In this document: piece by piece, positions 17,675-25,667 of the stretch
Numbering within the stretch: the stretch's first letter is position 1
Layout: each line of letters begins with the position of its first letter
From: Arthrobacter sp. D5-1
GTDB lineage: Bacteria; Actinomycetota; Actinomycetes; Actinomycetales; Micrococcaceae
DNA length: 64,000 nt
Assembly (NCBI RefSeq): GCF_017357425.1
Contig: NZ_CP014571.1
Coordinates: 1,116,001-1,180,000 of the forward strand
Direction of reading: 5' to 3'
The notes under the pieces: model-generated
Told to the model about the DNA's origin: nothing
Database searches by the model: none
What the model saw: only the letters and a program-made list of their open reading frames with translations
Program-made: the position numbers and the translations under genes

Positions 17675-18691
17675 GTGAGTGAAGAACCAAGCAAGAGCCA
17701 AATGGCCGGACAAGCCGAACAATACGACGTCGTTGTCGTCGGTGGTGGCGCGGCTGGGTTAAGTGCGGCGGTCACGTTGGGGAGGGCTCTTCGGTCAGTC
17801 CTCGTTGTCGACGGCGGCGAGCCACGGAATGCACCCGCCGCGGGCGTGCACGGCTTCCTGTCCAGGGACGGGATCAACCCCCGGGAACTACTGGCACTTG
17901 GACGCGCGGAGGCGAGCCAGTACGGGGCCGAGGTGGTGGCCGGAACAGTCGTCGCGGCACGTTCGACGGCGGACCCCACCGCAGGTGCGGAGCTTGCGTT
18001 CGAGCTCGACTTGGCCGACGGCCGGACGGTGGGTGCCCGCCGGCTGCTCGTCACCACCGGTTTGACGGACGTCTTGCCCGACATTGAGGGCATCCGGGAA
18101 CGTTGGGGACGCGACGTTCTCCACTGTCCCTATTGCCACGGCTGGGAGGTGCGGAACAAGGCTATTGGAATTCTGGGGTCAGTGCCGATGGCGTTGCACC
18201 AGACGCTGCTGTTCCGTCAATGGAGCCCCAACATTACGCTGTTCCTCAACGACGTCGTGGAGCCGACGGAAGAAGAATGGGAGCAATTGCGTGCCCGTTC
18301 CATCACCGTGGTGGACGGCAAAGTGCGGTCGCTGGAAGTAACCGATGACGCCTTGAGCGGCGTTGTCCTGGCTTCGGGCACAGTGGTTCCGGTGGAAGCC
18401 GTGGTGACCGGAACCCGTCTGGAGGCCCGGTCTGCCGTGCTGGAATCCCTGGGCGTCCCCTCAGTGCAGCATCCTATTGGAGTGGGGACCCACGTTGAAG
18501 TGAATCCGCAGGGTGGGGCGACCTCGGTGCCAGGTGTCTATGCTGCGGGAAACGTCACCGATCTTATGGGCCAGGTGATGGCCTCCGCGGCTTCGGGGAA
18601 TATGGCTGGGGCCGTGATCAATGCCGACCTCATCGCCGAAGAGACCAGACTGGCAGTGGACGCCGCGCGGTTGTCGATGCTGTCAGGATGA
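17675..18691 (+). CDS. NAD(P)/FAD-dependent oxidoreductase, thioredoxin reductase-like
   Basis: A 338-residue flavoprotein. The FAD motif 'VVVVGGGAAGLSAAVTLGRA' is near residue 16, 'HCPYCHGWEV' near 150 carries the CxxC pair, and 'GVYAAGNVTDLMGQVMASAA' closes the FAD site. The second dinucleotide motif is weak ('AIGILGSVPMAL'), as in ferredoxin/flavin-type members rather than canonical TrxB. GTG 17675 follows GGAGG. Divergent from the XRE-cupin regulator, which probably controls it. Redox partner is unknown. Confidence 0.8.
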   Translation: MSEEPSKSQMAGQAEQYDVVVVGGGAAGLSAAVTLGRALRSVLVVDGGEPRNAPAAGVHGFLSRDGINPRELLALGRAEASQYGAEVVAGTVVAARSTADPTAGAELAFELDLADGRTVGARRLLVTTGLTDVLPDIEGIRERWGRDVLHCPYCHGWEVRNKAIGILGSVPMALHQTLLFRQWSPNITLFLNDVVEPTEEEWEQLRARSITVVDGKVRSLEVTDDALSGVVLASGTVVPVEAVVTGTRLEARSAVLESLGVPSVQHPIGVGTHVEVNPQGGATSVPGVYAAGNVTDLMGQVMASAASGNMAGAVINADLIAEETRLAVDAARLSMLSG

Positions 18692-18875
18692 ATGGTCGGT
18701 GGACCTGCTTCGCTGGCTGATCCAGCGCGAAGTCGGCGCCAGCCTCTTCTTCGACCATCGCGACCCGGCCATGGTGAGCTGGTTGGGCAACCGCCGTTAC
18801 AACTGATCAAAAAACAGTCGACTTGTCGCGTTGACGAGAGGACCATTAAAGGACAGCCGTTGAAGGAGGTTGGGT

Positions 18876-19088
18876 ATGTGTTACGCGTACTACGACGACT
18901 TCGAGCGGCGCACGAAGAAGGACTCCGCGCGCAAGCCCGAGATGTACACGTCTGATGCAAAAAAGGAAGAAGCCCCGGCTGAGAGCCGTCCACGGACCGA
19001 AGGAACGCTGTGGACCTTCCTGGCCCGCCGTCGCAGGGAATTTGAGGTTTCCGAACCGAAGATCGACCGCATCCGCGAGAAAGTCTAG
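18876..19088 (+). CDS. small hypothetical charged protein
   Basis: A 70-residue, highly charged, probably soluble protein ('CYAYYDDFERRTKKDSARK' at the start, 'FLARRRREFEVSEPKIDRI' at the end). ATG 18876 follows a strong AAGGAGG, making it likely to be translated. It ends just before a terminator shared with fliW. No family recognised. Confidence 0.65.
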   Translation: MCYAYYDDFERRTKKDSARKPEMYTSDAKKEEAPAESRPRTEGTLWTFLARRRREFEVSEPKIDRIREKV

Positions 19089-19110
19089 GCAGACACCGGA
19101 CTGGACCCGC

Positions 19111-19150
19111 ACACACGAAAGGCGCTGCACCCGCAGCGCCTTGCGTGTGC
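19111..19150. terminator. bidirectional terminator at the flagellar locus edge
   Basis: AAGGCGCTGC and GCAGCGCCTT pair around ACCC, with an outer CACAC/GTGTG stem. It separates the small charged gene from fliW, whose stop lies at its edge, and so ends the flgN-fliW transcript. Confidence 0.75.
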
Positions 19151-19537
19151 TTAGCGCGCCAGCTCGGCGCGGAGAGGATACTTGGCGCCGTCCAGGATCA
19201 CTTGGAGGCAGGAGCCGTCCACCGGATTCAGCAGAATGGGCGCCATGAGATTTACCGTGGTCTTCTCCGGCGTCGGGTTGACCACCACCAACACCGTCAG
19301 CTCTGAAACAGAGGCAAGGCCAAGCGCCTCCAATGCCGCCGCGGGGATACCCGGAGCATAGTCGGGTGCGTAAACAGCGGCGTCGGCCACGAACATCCGC
19401 ACTCGCGGCTCGGAAACTTCCAGGGCGTACAGACCCTGGGCGCCGGGGACTTCGCGCAGGGAGAACCCCTCCGCCGACTCCAGTCCAGGCATGGGTGAGG
19501 CAAAGACCAAGGTGTCGAAAGCCAGCGCCGTGCTCAT
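19151..19537 (-). CDS. fliW: flagellar assembly factor FliW
   Basis: A 128-residue FliW. 'PMPGLESAEGFSLREVPGA' near residue 15 and 'LTVLVVVNPTP' then 'VNLMAPILLNPVDG' are the characteristic core. In Bacillus, FliW binds either flagellin or CsrA; when flagellin is exported, FliW frees itself, antagonises CsrA and permits more flagellin translation. CsrA is encoded at 48257 in the same locus, so the pair is present. Its ATG overlaps the flgL stop by four bases, giving translational coupling. Confidence 0.9.
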   Translation of the reverse strand: MSTALAFDTLVFASPMPGLESAEGFSLREVPGAQGLYALEVSEPRVRMFVADAAVYAPDYAPGIPAAALEALGLASVSELTVLVVVNPTPEKTTVNLMAPILLNPVDGSCLQVILDGAKYPLRAELAR

Positions 19538-20421
19538 CGGAGGAAATCCATGAGCGTGGGCTGCAGCACCTTGGCCGTCACGGCAAGCGCCACCTGATAG
19601 TTGGTTTCCTGCAATTTCAAATCCATAACCGCCTTTCCCAAGTCCGTGTCTTCGACGCGGGCTCTTTGAGTTTCCAGCGTAGCCTTCATCCCTTCCAAGG
19701 AGTCCTGGGCCTGGCCTAGGCGCGTTTGCCGCATGCCCACATCGGATCTGCCATCGATCACGGCCTTGATGCGCTCGCCAAGAGCGGCCAGCCGTCCGTT
19801 GGGATCGGCCCCGGAACGGATATCCGCGACGACGTCACTCACCAGCGCGAAAACGGAGCCGGCGCCGTCGCCAAAGATGGCTCCGCCGTCGGAATCCACG
19901 CGGACGGTCCGTGCCGGGTCGACGCGACGTTCCACGGAACTGCCGCCGGTTCCAACAAAGGACGGGGGAGTGGTGTTGGTGAAAGCGCCTACTGTGTCCG
20001 AACTTCCGGCAAAGACATTGCGCCCCAGGTACTGCGTGTTGGCCTGCGTGAGGAGGTCCTTGCCCAGGCCTTCGATCTCGACGGCGATCGCTTCCTTTGC
20101 GGTGCTGTTGAGGGTTCCGTTGGAGGCCTGGACCACCAGGTCCCGCACGCGGTTGAGGATGTTGGTGGACTGCCCCAGTGCGGTGTCCGCGGCGGCGAGC
20201 CAGCCGTTGCCGTCGCTGATGTTGGTGCCGTATTGCGCGGCCGCACTCAGTTGGGCACGCATGGCGATGGCCTGGGCCGCGCCAGCGGGATTGTCCGATG
20301 GGCGGCTGATGTTCTTCAACGTCATGGCCCGTTCCTGCAGTTCGGCGAGCCGGGACTGGGCCGACTGCAGGTTCCGCTGCGCGGAGGCGGACATCATCTG
20401 GTTGGTGACACGATTGAGCAC
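19534..20421 (-). CDS. flgL: flagellar hook-associated protein 3 (hook-filament junction)
   Basis: A 295-residue FlgL. The N-terminal coiled segment 'MLNRVTNQMMSASAQRNLQS' and 'ISRPSDNPAGAAQAIAMRAQ' are typical of the flagellin superfamily D0/D1 domain, and the C-terminal 'DLKLQETNYQVALAVTAKVL' completes it. Length is normal. It starts three bases after the flgK stop. Confidence 0.9.
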   Translation of the reverse strand: MLNRVTNQMMSASAQRNLQSAQSRLAELQERAMTLKNISRPSDNPAGAAQAIAMRAQLSAAAQYGTNISDGNGWLAAADTALGQSTNILNRVRDLVVQASNGTLNSTAKEAIAVEIEGLGKDLLTQANTQYLGRNVFAGSSDTVGAFTNTTPPSFVGTGGSSVERRVDPARTVRVDSDGGAIFGDGAGSVFALVSDVVADIRSGADPNGRLAALGERIKAVIDGRSDVGMRQTRLGQAQDSLEGMKATLETQRARVEDTDLGKAVMDLKLQETNYQVALAVTAKVLQPTLMDFLR

Positions 20422-20424
20422 GGC

Positions 20425-21858
20425 TTACCTTCCCACCAATCCGGTGCGGTTAATCAGGACATCCAGGGTCTCGTCAATGGCCGTCATCACGCGGGCCGCT
20501 GCCTGATAGGCGTGCTGGCTGGCGAGCAGGGCCACGTTTTCTTCGTCCAGGCTGACGGAGGCGCCGGAGGACCGCTGTCCGACGGCGGAAACACTCGCCG
20601 CGTCGGACAGCTGAGAGTGCTGCTGCGCAGACCTCGAGGCCATGCCAATGCCGGCCACCACCCCGCCCCACAACGTGTCAGGGGAGCCCGGGCGGGAGCC
20701 GATCTGGGCTACGGCGTCGGCAATACTGCCATCCAAAGAGCCGGAACCAGCGGCTCCGGTCGCGATTCCGGCGGCGCTGGTGGGAACTACCCGGAGGGAA
20801 AGTGCTACGGGAACTCCGGGCGTACTGGTGAAGAAGTCCAGGTTGCCGGCTCCACTGGAGGACTGACCGGTGCGGTGGACGGCATTGACGTCGTTCATCA
20901 GTTGCGTGGCGAACGCGTTGTAGGCGGCGGCTGCTTCGGCGATGGCGCCGCCGGTTCCTGCTCCCTTGCTTCCGGCGGCTGCAGGGGCCAGGAGCGACAC
21001 CGCTCCGGCGAGCTGTCCGCCGTCGAGGTTTACTGGGACGCCTGGGCGGTCCGCCCACTCCAGCTGAACCGGCTGCCCGGCCGCGCTCATGGAGGTTTGG
21101 CCCGCCAGCTTCACTTCCCGGTGCGAGGTCCCCGAGACCAGTGCGTTGCCTCCGATGAGCACGTCAGCGGTGCCGTCGGAATATTCGCGGACCGTGCCGC
21201 CAGCCAGCGCGGCAATGGATTCTGTCATCTGGTTCCGGGCATCGATGAGTTCGTTGGCGGAACCACCGGAAGCCAGAACCGAGCGAATGGTTGCGTTGAG
21301 TTCGGCCACGCGGCCGGCAACGGCGTTGAGCTCATCGACCGTGGCCGACGCTTCGCCGCGGACACGGGTCCACTGCGCATCAAGTGCCTTGTAGCCTGCG
21401 GACACCGTTGCGCTGAGCGTCGCTGCGGCTTCCAACAAGACCGACGCCGGAGCGGACTCGCCCGGGTGGTTGGAAACTCCCTGCCACGACGCCCAAAAGG
21501 TTTGCAGCGCCGTCGAAATTCCATGCGGGCCTGGCTCCTGCAGCGCATCCTCAAGCCGCTGCAATTCCGTGGACCGGATCCCGGCGAAGCCGGACTGGGC
21601 CGCGGTGTTGCGGACACCGGCGTCCAGGAAGCTGCTGCCCAGCCGGGCGATCCCGTCGATGGAGACGCCCTGGCCGGCCTGGCCCGTGGTCGGGTTGAGA
21701 CCAACGGGCCGGGGCGCGCCAATGGCCGACTGCTCCAGCCGTTGCCGGGTATAACCGGGCGTGGTGGCATTGGCGATGTTCTGCCCGGCCAGGTTGATGG
21801 CCTGCTGCGCTGCGGTGAGGCCACGGTATGCCGTGTTGAGTCCGCCGAAAGTGCTCAC
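20425..21858 (-). CDS. flgK: flagellar hook-associated protein 1
   Basis: A 477-residue FlgK. From GTG 21858 ('STFGGLNTAYRGLTAAQQA') the rod/hook-type N-terminus 'NLAGQNIANATTPGYTRQRL' follows, and the C-terminus 'VSLDEENVALLASQHAYQAA' to 'LDVLINRTGLVGR' is diagnostic. AAAGGACATT upstream of GTG decides the start; the frame runs open further but only through non-coding-like sequence. It is the first hook-filament junction protein. Confidence 0.9.
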   Translation of the reverse strand: MSTFGGLNTAYRGLTAAQQAINLAGQNIANATTPGYTRQRLEQSAIGAPRPVGLNPTTGQAGQGVSIDGIARLGSSFLDAGVRNTAAQSGFAGIRSTELQRLEDALQEPGPHGISTALQTFWASWQGVSNHPGESAPASVLLEAAATLSATVSAGYKALDAQWTRVRGEASATVDELNAVAGRVAELNATIRSVLASGGSANELIDARNQMTESIAALAGGTVREYSDGTADVLIGGNALVSGTSHREVKLAGQTSMSAAGQPVQLEWADRPGVPVNLDGGQLAGAVSLLAPAAAGSKGAGTGGAIAEAAAAYNAFATQLMNDVNAVHRTGQSSSGAGNLDFFTSTPGVPVALSLRVVPTSAAGIATGAAGSGSLDGSIADAVAQIGSRPGSPDTLWGGVVAGIGMASRSAQQHSQLSDAASVSAVGQRSSGASVSLDEENVALLASQHAYQAAARVMTAIDETLDVLINRTGLVGR

Positions 21859-21889
21859 GTGAATGTCCTTTGCTGGTCCAACCGCTTGG

Positions 21890-22372
21890 TCAGAATTGCC
21901 GGTCGACGAGGTGGGAGGACGAGGTTTCCCCGGTCCGGCCATGGGAGTCGTACGTGCCGGCTGCGGGTTTCAGATCTGCCAGTGTTTCCTGTGTGGACCG
22001 GACGGCCGCGCGCAGGAATTGCTCGTTGGCGTCCCGAAGTTCCTTGATGGCCACAGTCTGCTGGCGCATTGCCGACAAGTGGGACGAAAGGACCTCGGCC
22101 CAGGCAGGATCAGGTGCCGCTGCGGCAAGTTCAGCCAGCGAGCAGTCAGGGGAAATGCCCCATTGCCCGGCCACGGCCGCGATTTCCACGGTACGCGCAA
22201 GTCCTGCCTTGGAGACTCGGTCCAGGACCTGCTCCACTTCCCGGGTGCCATGCGGCAGCCAGCGGGACTTTCCTGTAGTCAACAACAGTTGCTCTTCCTC
22301 GAGCTTGAAGGTCAGGAGATCCAGGAGTTCGCGCTCGCGCCACAGCAGGGCTGACAGTTCATGGATGGCCAC
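21890..22372 (-). CDS. flgN: FlgN-like export chaperone
   Basis: A 160-residue mostly helical protein. 'ELSALLWRERELLDLLTFKL' starts the N-terminal coil typical of FlgN, the chaperone that keeps FlgK and FlgL unfolded for export. GTG 22372 is chosen because GGAG lies eight bases upstream. It heads the flgN-flgK-flgL-fliW operon behind a sigma28-type promoter at 22445-22471. A second protein with the same 'WRER' coil is encoded at 48962. Confidence 0.75.
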   Translation of the reverse strand: MAIHELSALLWRERELLDLLTFKLEEEQLLLTTGKSRWLPHGTREVEQVLDRVSKAGLARTVEIAAVAGQWGISPDCSLAELAAAAPDPAWAEVLSSHLSAMRQQTVAIKELRDANEQFLRAAVRSTQETLADLKPAAGTYDSHGRTGETSSSHLVDRQF

Positions 22373-22444
22373 GTGGGTCAACTCCAGTTCAGGTCGGTAA
22401 GGGTGCGGGATGGGATGGCGATACTCCCGCCAACTCCCCAATAG

Positions 22445-22471
22445 CTATCGGCCGCCAGGGATCCGTCGTTA
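22445..22471 (-). promoter_or_regulatory. sigma28-type promoter of flgN-flgK-flgL-fliW
   Basis: On the minus strand TAAC is followed by exactly 15 bases and GCCGATAG, the same boxes and spacing as upstream of flgB. The family consensus is TAAA-N15-GCCGATAA. It lies 73 bases upstream of the flgN GTG. Confidence 0.75.
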
Positions 22472-22519
22472 GGCCGCAAGGCCCGCCAAACGCTGATTCT
22501 TTTCCTTGTGATTTCTACT

Positions 22520-22546
22520 TACCGGTAGGGAAAGGGCCGTCGATAG
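22520..22546 (+). promoter_or_regulatory. sigma28-type promoter of flagellin
   Basis: TACC-N15-GTCGATAG keeps the spacing of the other flagellar promoters in the locus with one change in each box. It would start transcription near 22553, giving a leader of about 57 bases before fliC. Confidence 0.6.
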
Positions 22547-22558
22547 TGGGGTGTGACG

Positions 22559-22603
22559 GCCCACGGATGGGCTGCCGCACAGTAAGTCCACATCACGGAG
22601 GAA
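22559..22603 (+). promoter_or_regulatory. candidate CsrA-binding leader of flagellin mRNA
   Basis: GCCCA-CGGA-TGGGC at 22559-22572 is a five-bp hairpin with GGA in and beside the loop, inside CCACGGATGGG, close to the CsrA consensus. A second ACGGAGGA at 22595-22602 is the ribosome site of fliC. Two GGA sites, one in a hairpin and one on the Shine-Dalgarno, reproduce the layout known for the Bacillus hag leader. Confidence 0.6.
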
Positions 22604-22609
22604 ATTTTC

Positions 22610-23446
22610 ATGGGCATGCAGATCAACAACAACCTGATGGCGAACAACGCTTACCGCAACCTGAACGCCACGCAGGACACCCTGTCCAAGTCGATGGAGA
22701 AGCTTTCCAGCGGCCTGCGCATCAACCGTGCTGCAGATGACGCAGCCGGCCTTGCCATTTCGGAAGGCCTCAAGTCCCAGGTCAGCGGCTCCGCGGTTGC
22801 CGCACGTAACGCCCAGGACGGCATCAGCCTCATCCAGACCACTGAAGGTGCCCTCGGCGAGGTTCACTCGGTACTGCAGCGCATGCGCGACCTTGCAGTC
22901 CAGGGTGCATCGGACACCAACAACACGGCTGCACGCGATGCCATCAAGGACGAAGCCGATTCGCTGGGTAAGGAGCTGGACCGCATCACGCAGTCCACCA
23001 ACTTCAACGGCATCGACCTTCTCAAGGGTGGCTCGAAGAACATCCAGGTTGGCACCGCTGGTACGGCCAACGACACCATTGCCGTAACCCTCGGCGACGT
23101 CGCAACGGCAGCGGGCACGCTGTCCTCGGCAACGGGTGCAACTGGCTTCGACGTCAGCACCAACGCCGCAGCCCAGACCACCATCACGGCTATCGACGCT
23201 GCGATCACCACGGTCTCCGCCCAGCGTTCGGACCTCGGTGCAAACCAGAACCGTCTGGACCACGCGATCAAGACGCTGAACGTCTCCGGTGAAAACCTGC
23301 AGGCAGCACAGTCCCGCATCGCTGACACGGACATGGCAGCCGAAATGGTCAAGTACACCAAAGCCAACATCCTGTCCCAGGCAGGTACGGCAATGCTGGC
23401 CCAGGCAAACCAGTCCGGCCAGGGCGTTCTGTCCCTCCTGCGCTAG
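22610..23446 (+). CDS. fliC: flagellin
   Basis: A 278-residue flagellin, short variable domain. The N-terminus 'MGMQINNNLMANNAYRNLNA' and 'SSGLRINRAADDAAGLAISE' are the conserved D0/D1 helices; the C-terminus 'DTDMAAEMVKYTKANILSQA' to 'GQGVLSLLR' forms the other half. It is the only flagellin gene in the window. CGGAGGA precedes the ATG. Synthesis is probably controlled by sigma28 and, post-transcriptionally, by CsrA/FliW. Confidence 0.95.
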   Translation: MGMQINNNLMANNAYRNLNATQDTLSKSMEKLSSGLRINRAADDAAGLAISEGLKSQVSGSAVAARNAQDGISLIQTTEGALGEVHSVLQRMRDLAVQGASDTNNTAARDAIKDEADSLGKELDRITQSTNFNGIDLLKGGSKNIQVGTAGTANDTIAVTLGDVATAAGTLSSATGATGFDVSTNAAAQTTITAIDAAITTVSAQRSDLGANQNRLDHAIKTLNVSGENLQAAQSRIADTDMAAEMVKYTKANILSQAGTAMLAQANQSGQGVLSLLR

Positions 23447-23491
23447 GCCTTCACAGCAATAGCCGCATGAGTTGACTGACCGCATTAATCG

Positions 23492-23532
23492 ACGACGGCC
23501 GGCCTGGCCCCATAAAACCGGCCGGCCGTCGT
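23492..23532 (+). terminator. hairpin after fliC
   Basis: ACGACGGCCGGCC pairs with GGCCGGCCGTCGT around 15 bases. It is very stable but lacks a clear T run, so it may act as a partial terminator or 3' stabiliser that leaves fliD at lower expression. Confidence 0.6.
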
Positions 23533-23569
23533 TGAGCACTTTGATACACGTCTTCCGGAAGGGACACCC

Positions 23570-24955
23570 GTGGCAACTGCCATCGACGGCCTCGCCAGCG
23601 GCCTGAACACCACAGCGATCATCAATTCGTTGATGTCCGTCGAGGCCCTGCCGCAGACCCAGCTCAAGACCAAGCTGGCATCCAACCAGACCATCATCTC
23701 CACGCTCCAGTCCTTCAACACCAAGCTCACAGCGCTGAAGGAGTTGGCCTCCGGCAACGCCGCCGCGGGGGCCCTCAATCTGTTCACAGCCTCCAGCAGT
23801 TCGCCGTCCGTCACGGCTAAGACCACGACGACGGCCGCCGCCGGATCGATCGACCTCACCATCACGCAGTTGGCCCAGACCCAGGTCAACGTCACTGCAG
23901 CCATGACCACGTGGCCTACCGATGGTGGTGGCGCCCCGGCCCGGCTCACGATTGTGGACTCCAAGGGTAAGAAGACCGAAATCGCCCCGGCGAGCACTTC
24001 CCTGGATGATGTAGTCATCGCCATCAACGCCGCATTCGGCGGCGCCCAAGCCGTCAAAGTTCCTGCCGGCAACGGCACGTACCGCCTGCAACTGACCGCA
24101 ACCGCATCCGGTGCGGCCGGTGCCTTCACCGCCTACCAGGGAACCGCGGCCCAAGTCACCGCAGGCACAGCGGTGGACCTGATGGCGAACCCGGGCGCCG
24201 CCGTCGTGAGGTCCGCCCAGGACGCGAAAGCGACACTGTATGCAGGCACCCCGGCCGCCCAGGTGCTGACGTCCGGCACCAACACTTTTGCCGACGTCCT
24301 TCCCGGCGTCTCCGTCACCGCCACGGCGGTGACCACCGGCCCCGTGACCATCACGGTGGCGAGCGACGTCCCCGGGATCACCAAAAAGGCCGAAGACCTG
24401 GTCAAATCCGTCAACGATGTCCTGGGTTTCATTGCCATCTACACGGCAGTGTCCAAAACCACCGATGCCAAAGGCGCCACCGTGCCCAAGGCTGGCATCT
24501 TCACTGGCAACAGCACCGTGCGCGCCGTCAACGACCAAGTCCTCGCCGCGCTGTCCAGGCCTATCAACGGAAAGTCGCCCGCCGAGTACGGAATCAACAT
24601 CACCAAGGCAGGCGACTTCACGTTCGACGCGGAGAAGTTCTCCAAGGCCCTCGCAGCGGACCCGGCGGCAGCCCAAGCCGCCGTGCAAGGGCTTGCCATC
24701 CGGGTTGCGGATGCGGCCAAGGCTGCAGCGGATCCGTACAACGGGTCCGTTTCCGGCCTGATCAAGGGCCGCGAATCGGAGGTCCGGGACCTGGGCAACA
24801 GGATCGCCGACTGGGACCAGCGACTGATTACCCGCCGCGCCACCCTGCAGGCCGTGTACACCAACATGGAAGTGATGCTGGGTGGGCTCCAGTCACAGTC
24901 GGCCTGGCTGTCGGGCCAAATTTCCAGCCTCTCGAAACAGTCCACAGGAGAATAA
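23570..24955 (+). CDS. fliD: flagellar cap protein
   Basis: A 461-residue FliD (hook-associated protein 2), which caps the filament and aids flagellin polymerisation. The N-terminus 'AIDGLASGLNTTAIINSLMS' is diagnostic, and the C-terminal 'VYTNMEVMLGGLQSQSAWLS' is the conserved coiled tail. GTG 23570 follows GGAAGGGA. It is followed three bases later by fliS. Confidence 0.9.
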   Translation: MATAIDGLASGLNTTAIINSLMSVEALPQTQLKTKLASNQTIISTLQSFNTKLTALKELASGNAAAGALNLFTASSSSPSVTAKTTTTAAAGSIDLTITQLAQTQVNVTAAMTTWPTDGGGAPARLTIVDSKGKKTEIAPASTSLDDVVIAINAAFGGAQAVKVPAGNGTYRLQLTATASGAAGAFTAYQGTAAQVTAGTAVDLMANPGAAVVRSAQDAKATLYAGTPAAQVLTSGTNTFADVLPGVSVTATAVTTGPVTITVASDVPGITKKAEDLVKSVNDVLGFIAIYTAVSKTTDAKGATVPKAGIFTGNSTVRAVNDQVLAALSRPINGKSPAEYGINITKAGDFTFDAEKFSKALAADPAAAQAAVQGLAIRVADAAKAAADPYNGSVSGLIKGRESEVRDLGNRIADWDQRLITRRATLQAVYTNMEVMLGGLQSQSAWLSGQISSLSKQSTGE

Positions 24956-24958
24956 GCC

Positions 24959-25396
24959 ATGACCTACAGTGCCCTCCGCGCGCAGCAGCTCTCCCGGTAC
25001 AACGATGACGCTGTCCTGTCTGCACCGCCGGCACGGCTGCTGACCATGCTGTATGACCGGCTCCTACTGGACCTCAAGCGTGCCCAGCTGGCGCAGGAGG
25101 GCAGCAACTGGGATGTGGCACGGGAGAACCTGCTGCACGCCCAGGCCATCGTTGCCGAATTGCGCTCGACGCTGCGGACCGATGCTTGGGACGGCGCGGC
25201 ATCGCTGGCGAGCATTTACGACTACGCCATGGAAGCCCTGATTGGCGCCAATATCTACCGCGATGTGGAGCGAACCAAGGAATGCGTTGAGCTTCTCGAA
25301 CCGCTGCGCCAGGGCTGGCATGAGGCAGCGGCGCAGTTGTCGGCTGACACACCCGACGTTGCTGTTGCGAGCGGCAGGGCGCTCGGTGTCGCATGA
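24959..25396 (+). CDS. fliS: flagellin export chaperone FliS
   Basis: A 145-residue FliS, a four-helix chaperone for the flagellin C-terminus. 'RLLTMLYDRLLLDLKRAQLA' near residue 25 and 'SLASIYDYAMEALIGANIYR' near 85 are typical. It overlaps the next gene by eleven bases. Confidence 0.9.
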   Translation: MTYSALRAQQLSRYNDDAVLSAPPARLLTMLYDRLLLDLKRAQLAQEGSNWDVARENLLHAQAIVAELRSTLRTDAWDGAASLASIYDYAMEALIGANIYRDVERTKECVELLEPLRQGWHEAAAQLSADTPDVAVASGRALGVA

Positions 25397-25667
25397 GACC
25401 TGGTCCGCCGTGCTGGACGGTTTTGAACGCGACATAGCCCTGGCCGTGTCCGGAGGAGCTGTCCCGCAGTGGGCGCCGCCTGTGAACGCCGGACCGTTGC
25501 CTGCCTCGTTGGCCGAGCGCGCCCGACGGGTCCTGGACGCCCAATCAGAGGCGGTCGCCATCCTCAACCGCGTCAAGCACGACGCCGGCACCCAGTTGGG
25601 TGCCATCGACGCCGTGCCGTCGGGGGCGGGTTCGGACAGGCCGCTGTTGCTGGACGTCCGCGGCTAG
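25386..25667 (+). CDS. FliT-like small flagellar protein
   Basis: A 93-residue helical protein starting at GTG 25386 inside the end of fliS. Position directly after fliD-fliS is where FliT, the FliD chaperone, usually lies. Sequence similarity is not obvious to me; 'LAERARRVLDAQSEAVAIL' suggests a coiled helix. Its last four bases overlap the end of the convergent M20 peptidase gene. Confidence 0.6.
   Translation: MSHETWSAVLDGFERDIALAVSGGAVPQWAPPVNAGPLPASLAERARRVLDAQSEAVAILNRVKHDAGTQLGAIDAVPSGAGSDRPLLLDVRG

Noticed and set aside
18699..18806. 35-codon frame after the oxidoreductase ('DLLRWLIQREVGASLFFDHR')
   Set aside because: It is protein-like and has AGGATGA upstream of a GTG, but it is too short and without a family to claim as a gene. 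A remnant is possible.
19726..24688. Very long open frames antisense to flgL, flgK, fliC and fliD (up to ~770 codons)
   Set aside because: They mirror real genes on the other strand. High third-position GC in the true frame suppresses stops in the antisense frame; their translations are Gly/Arg/His-rich without domains.
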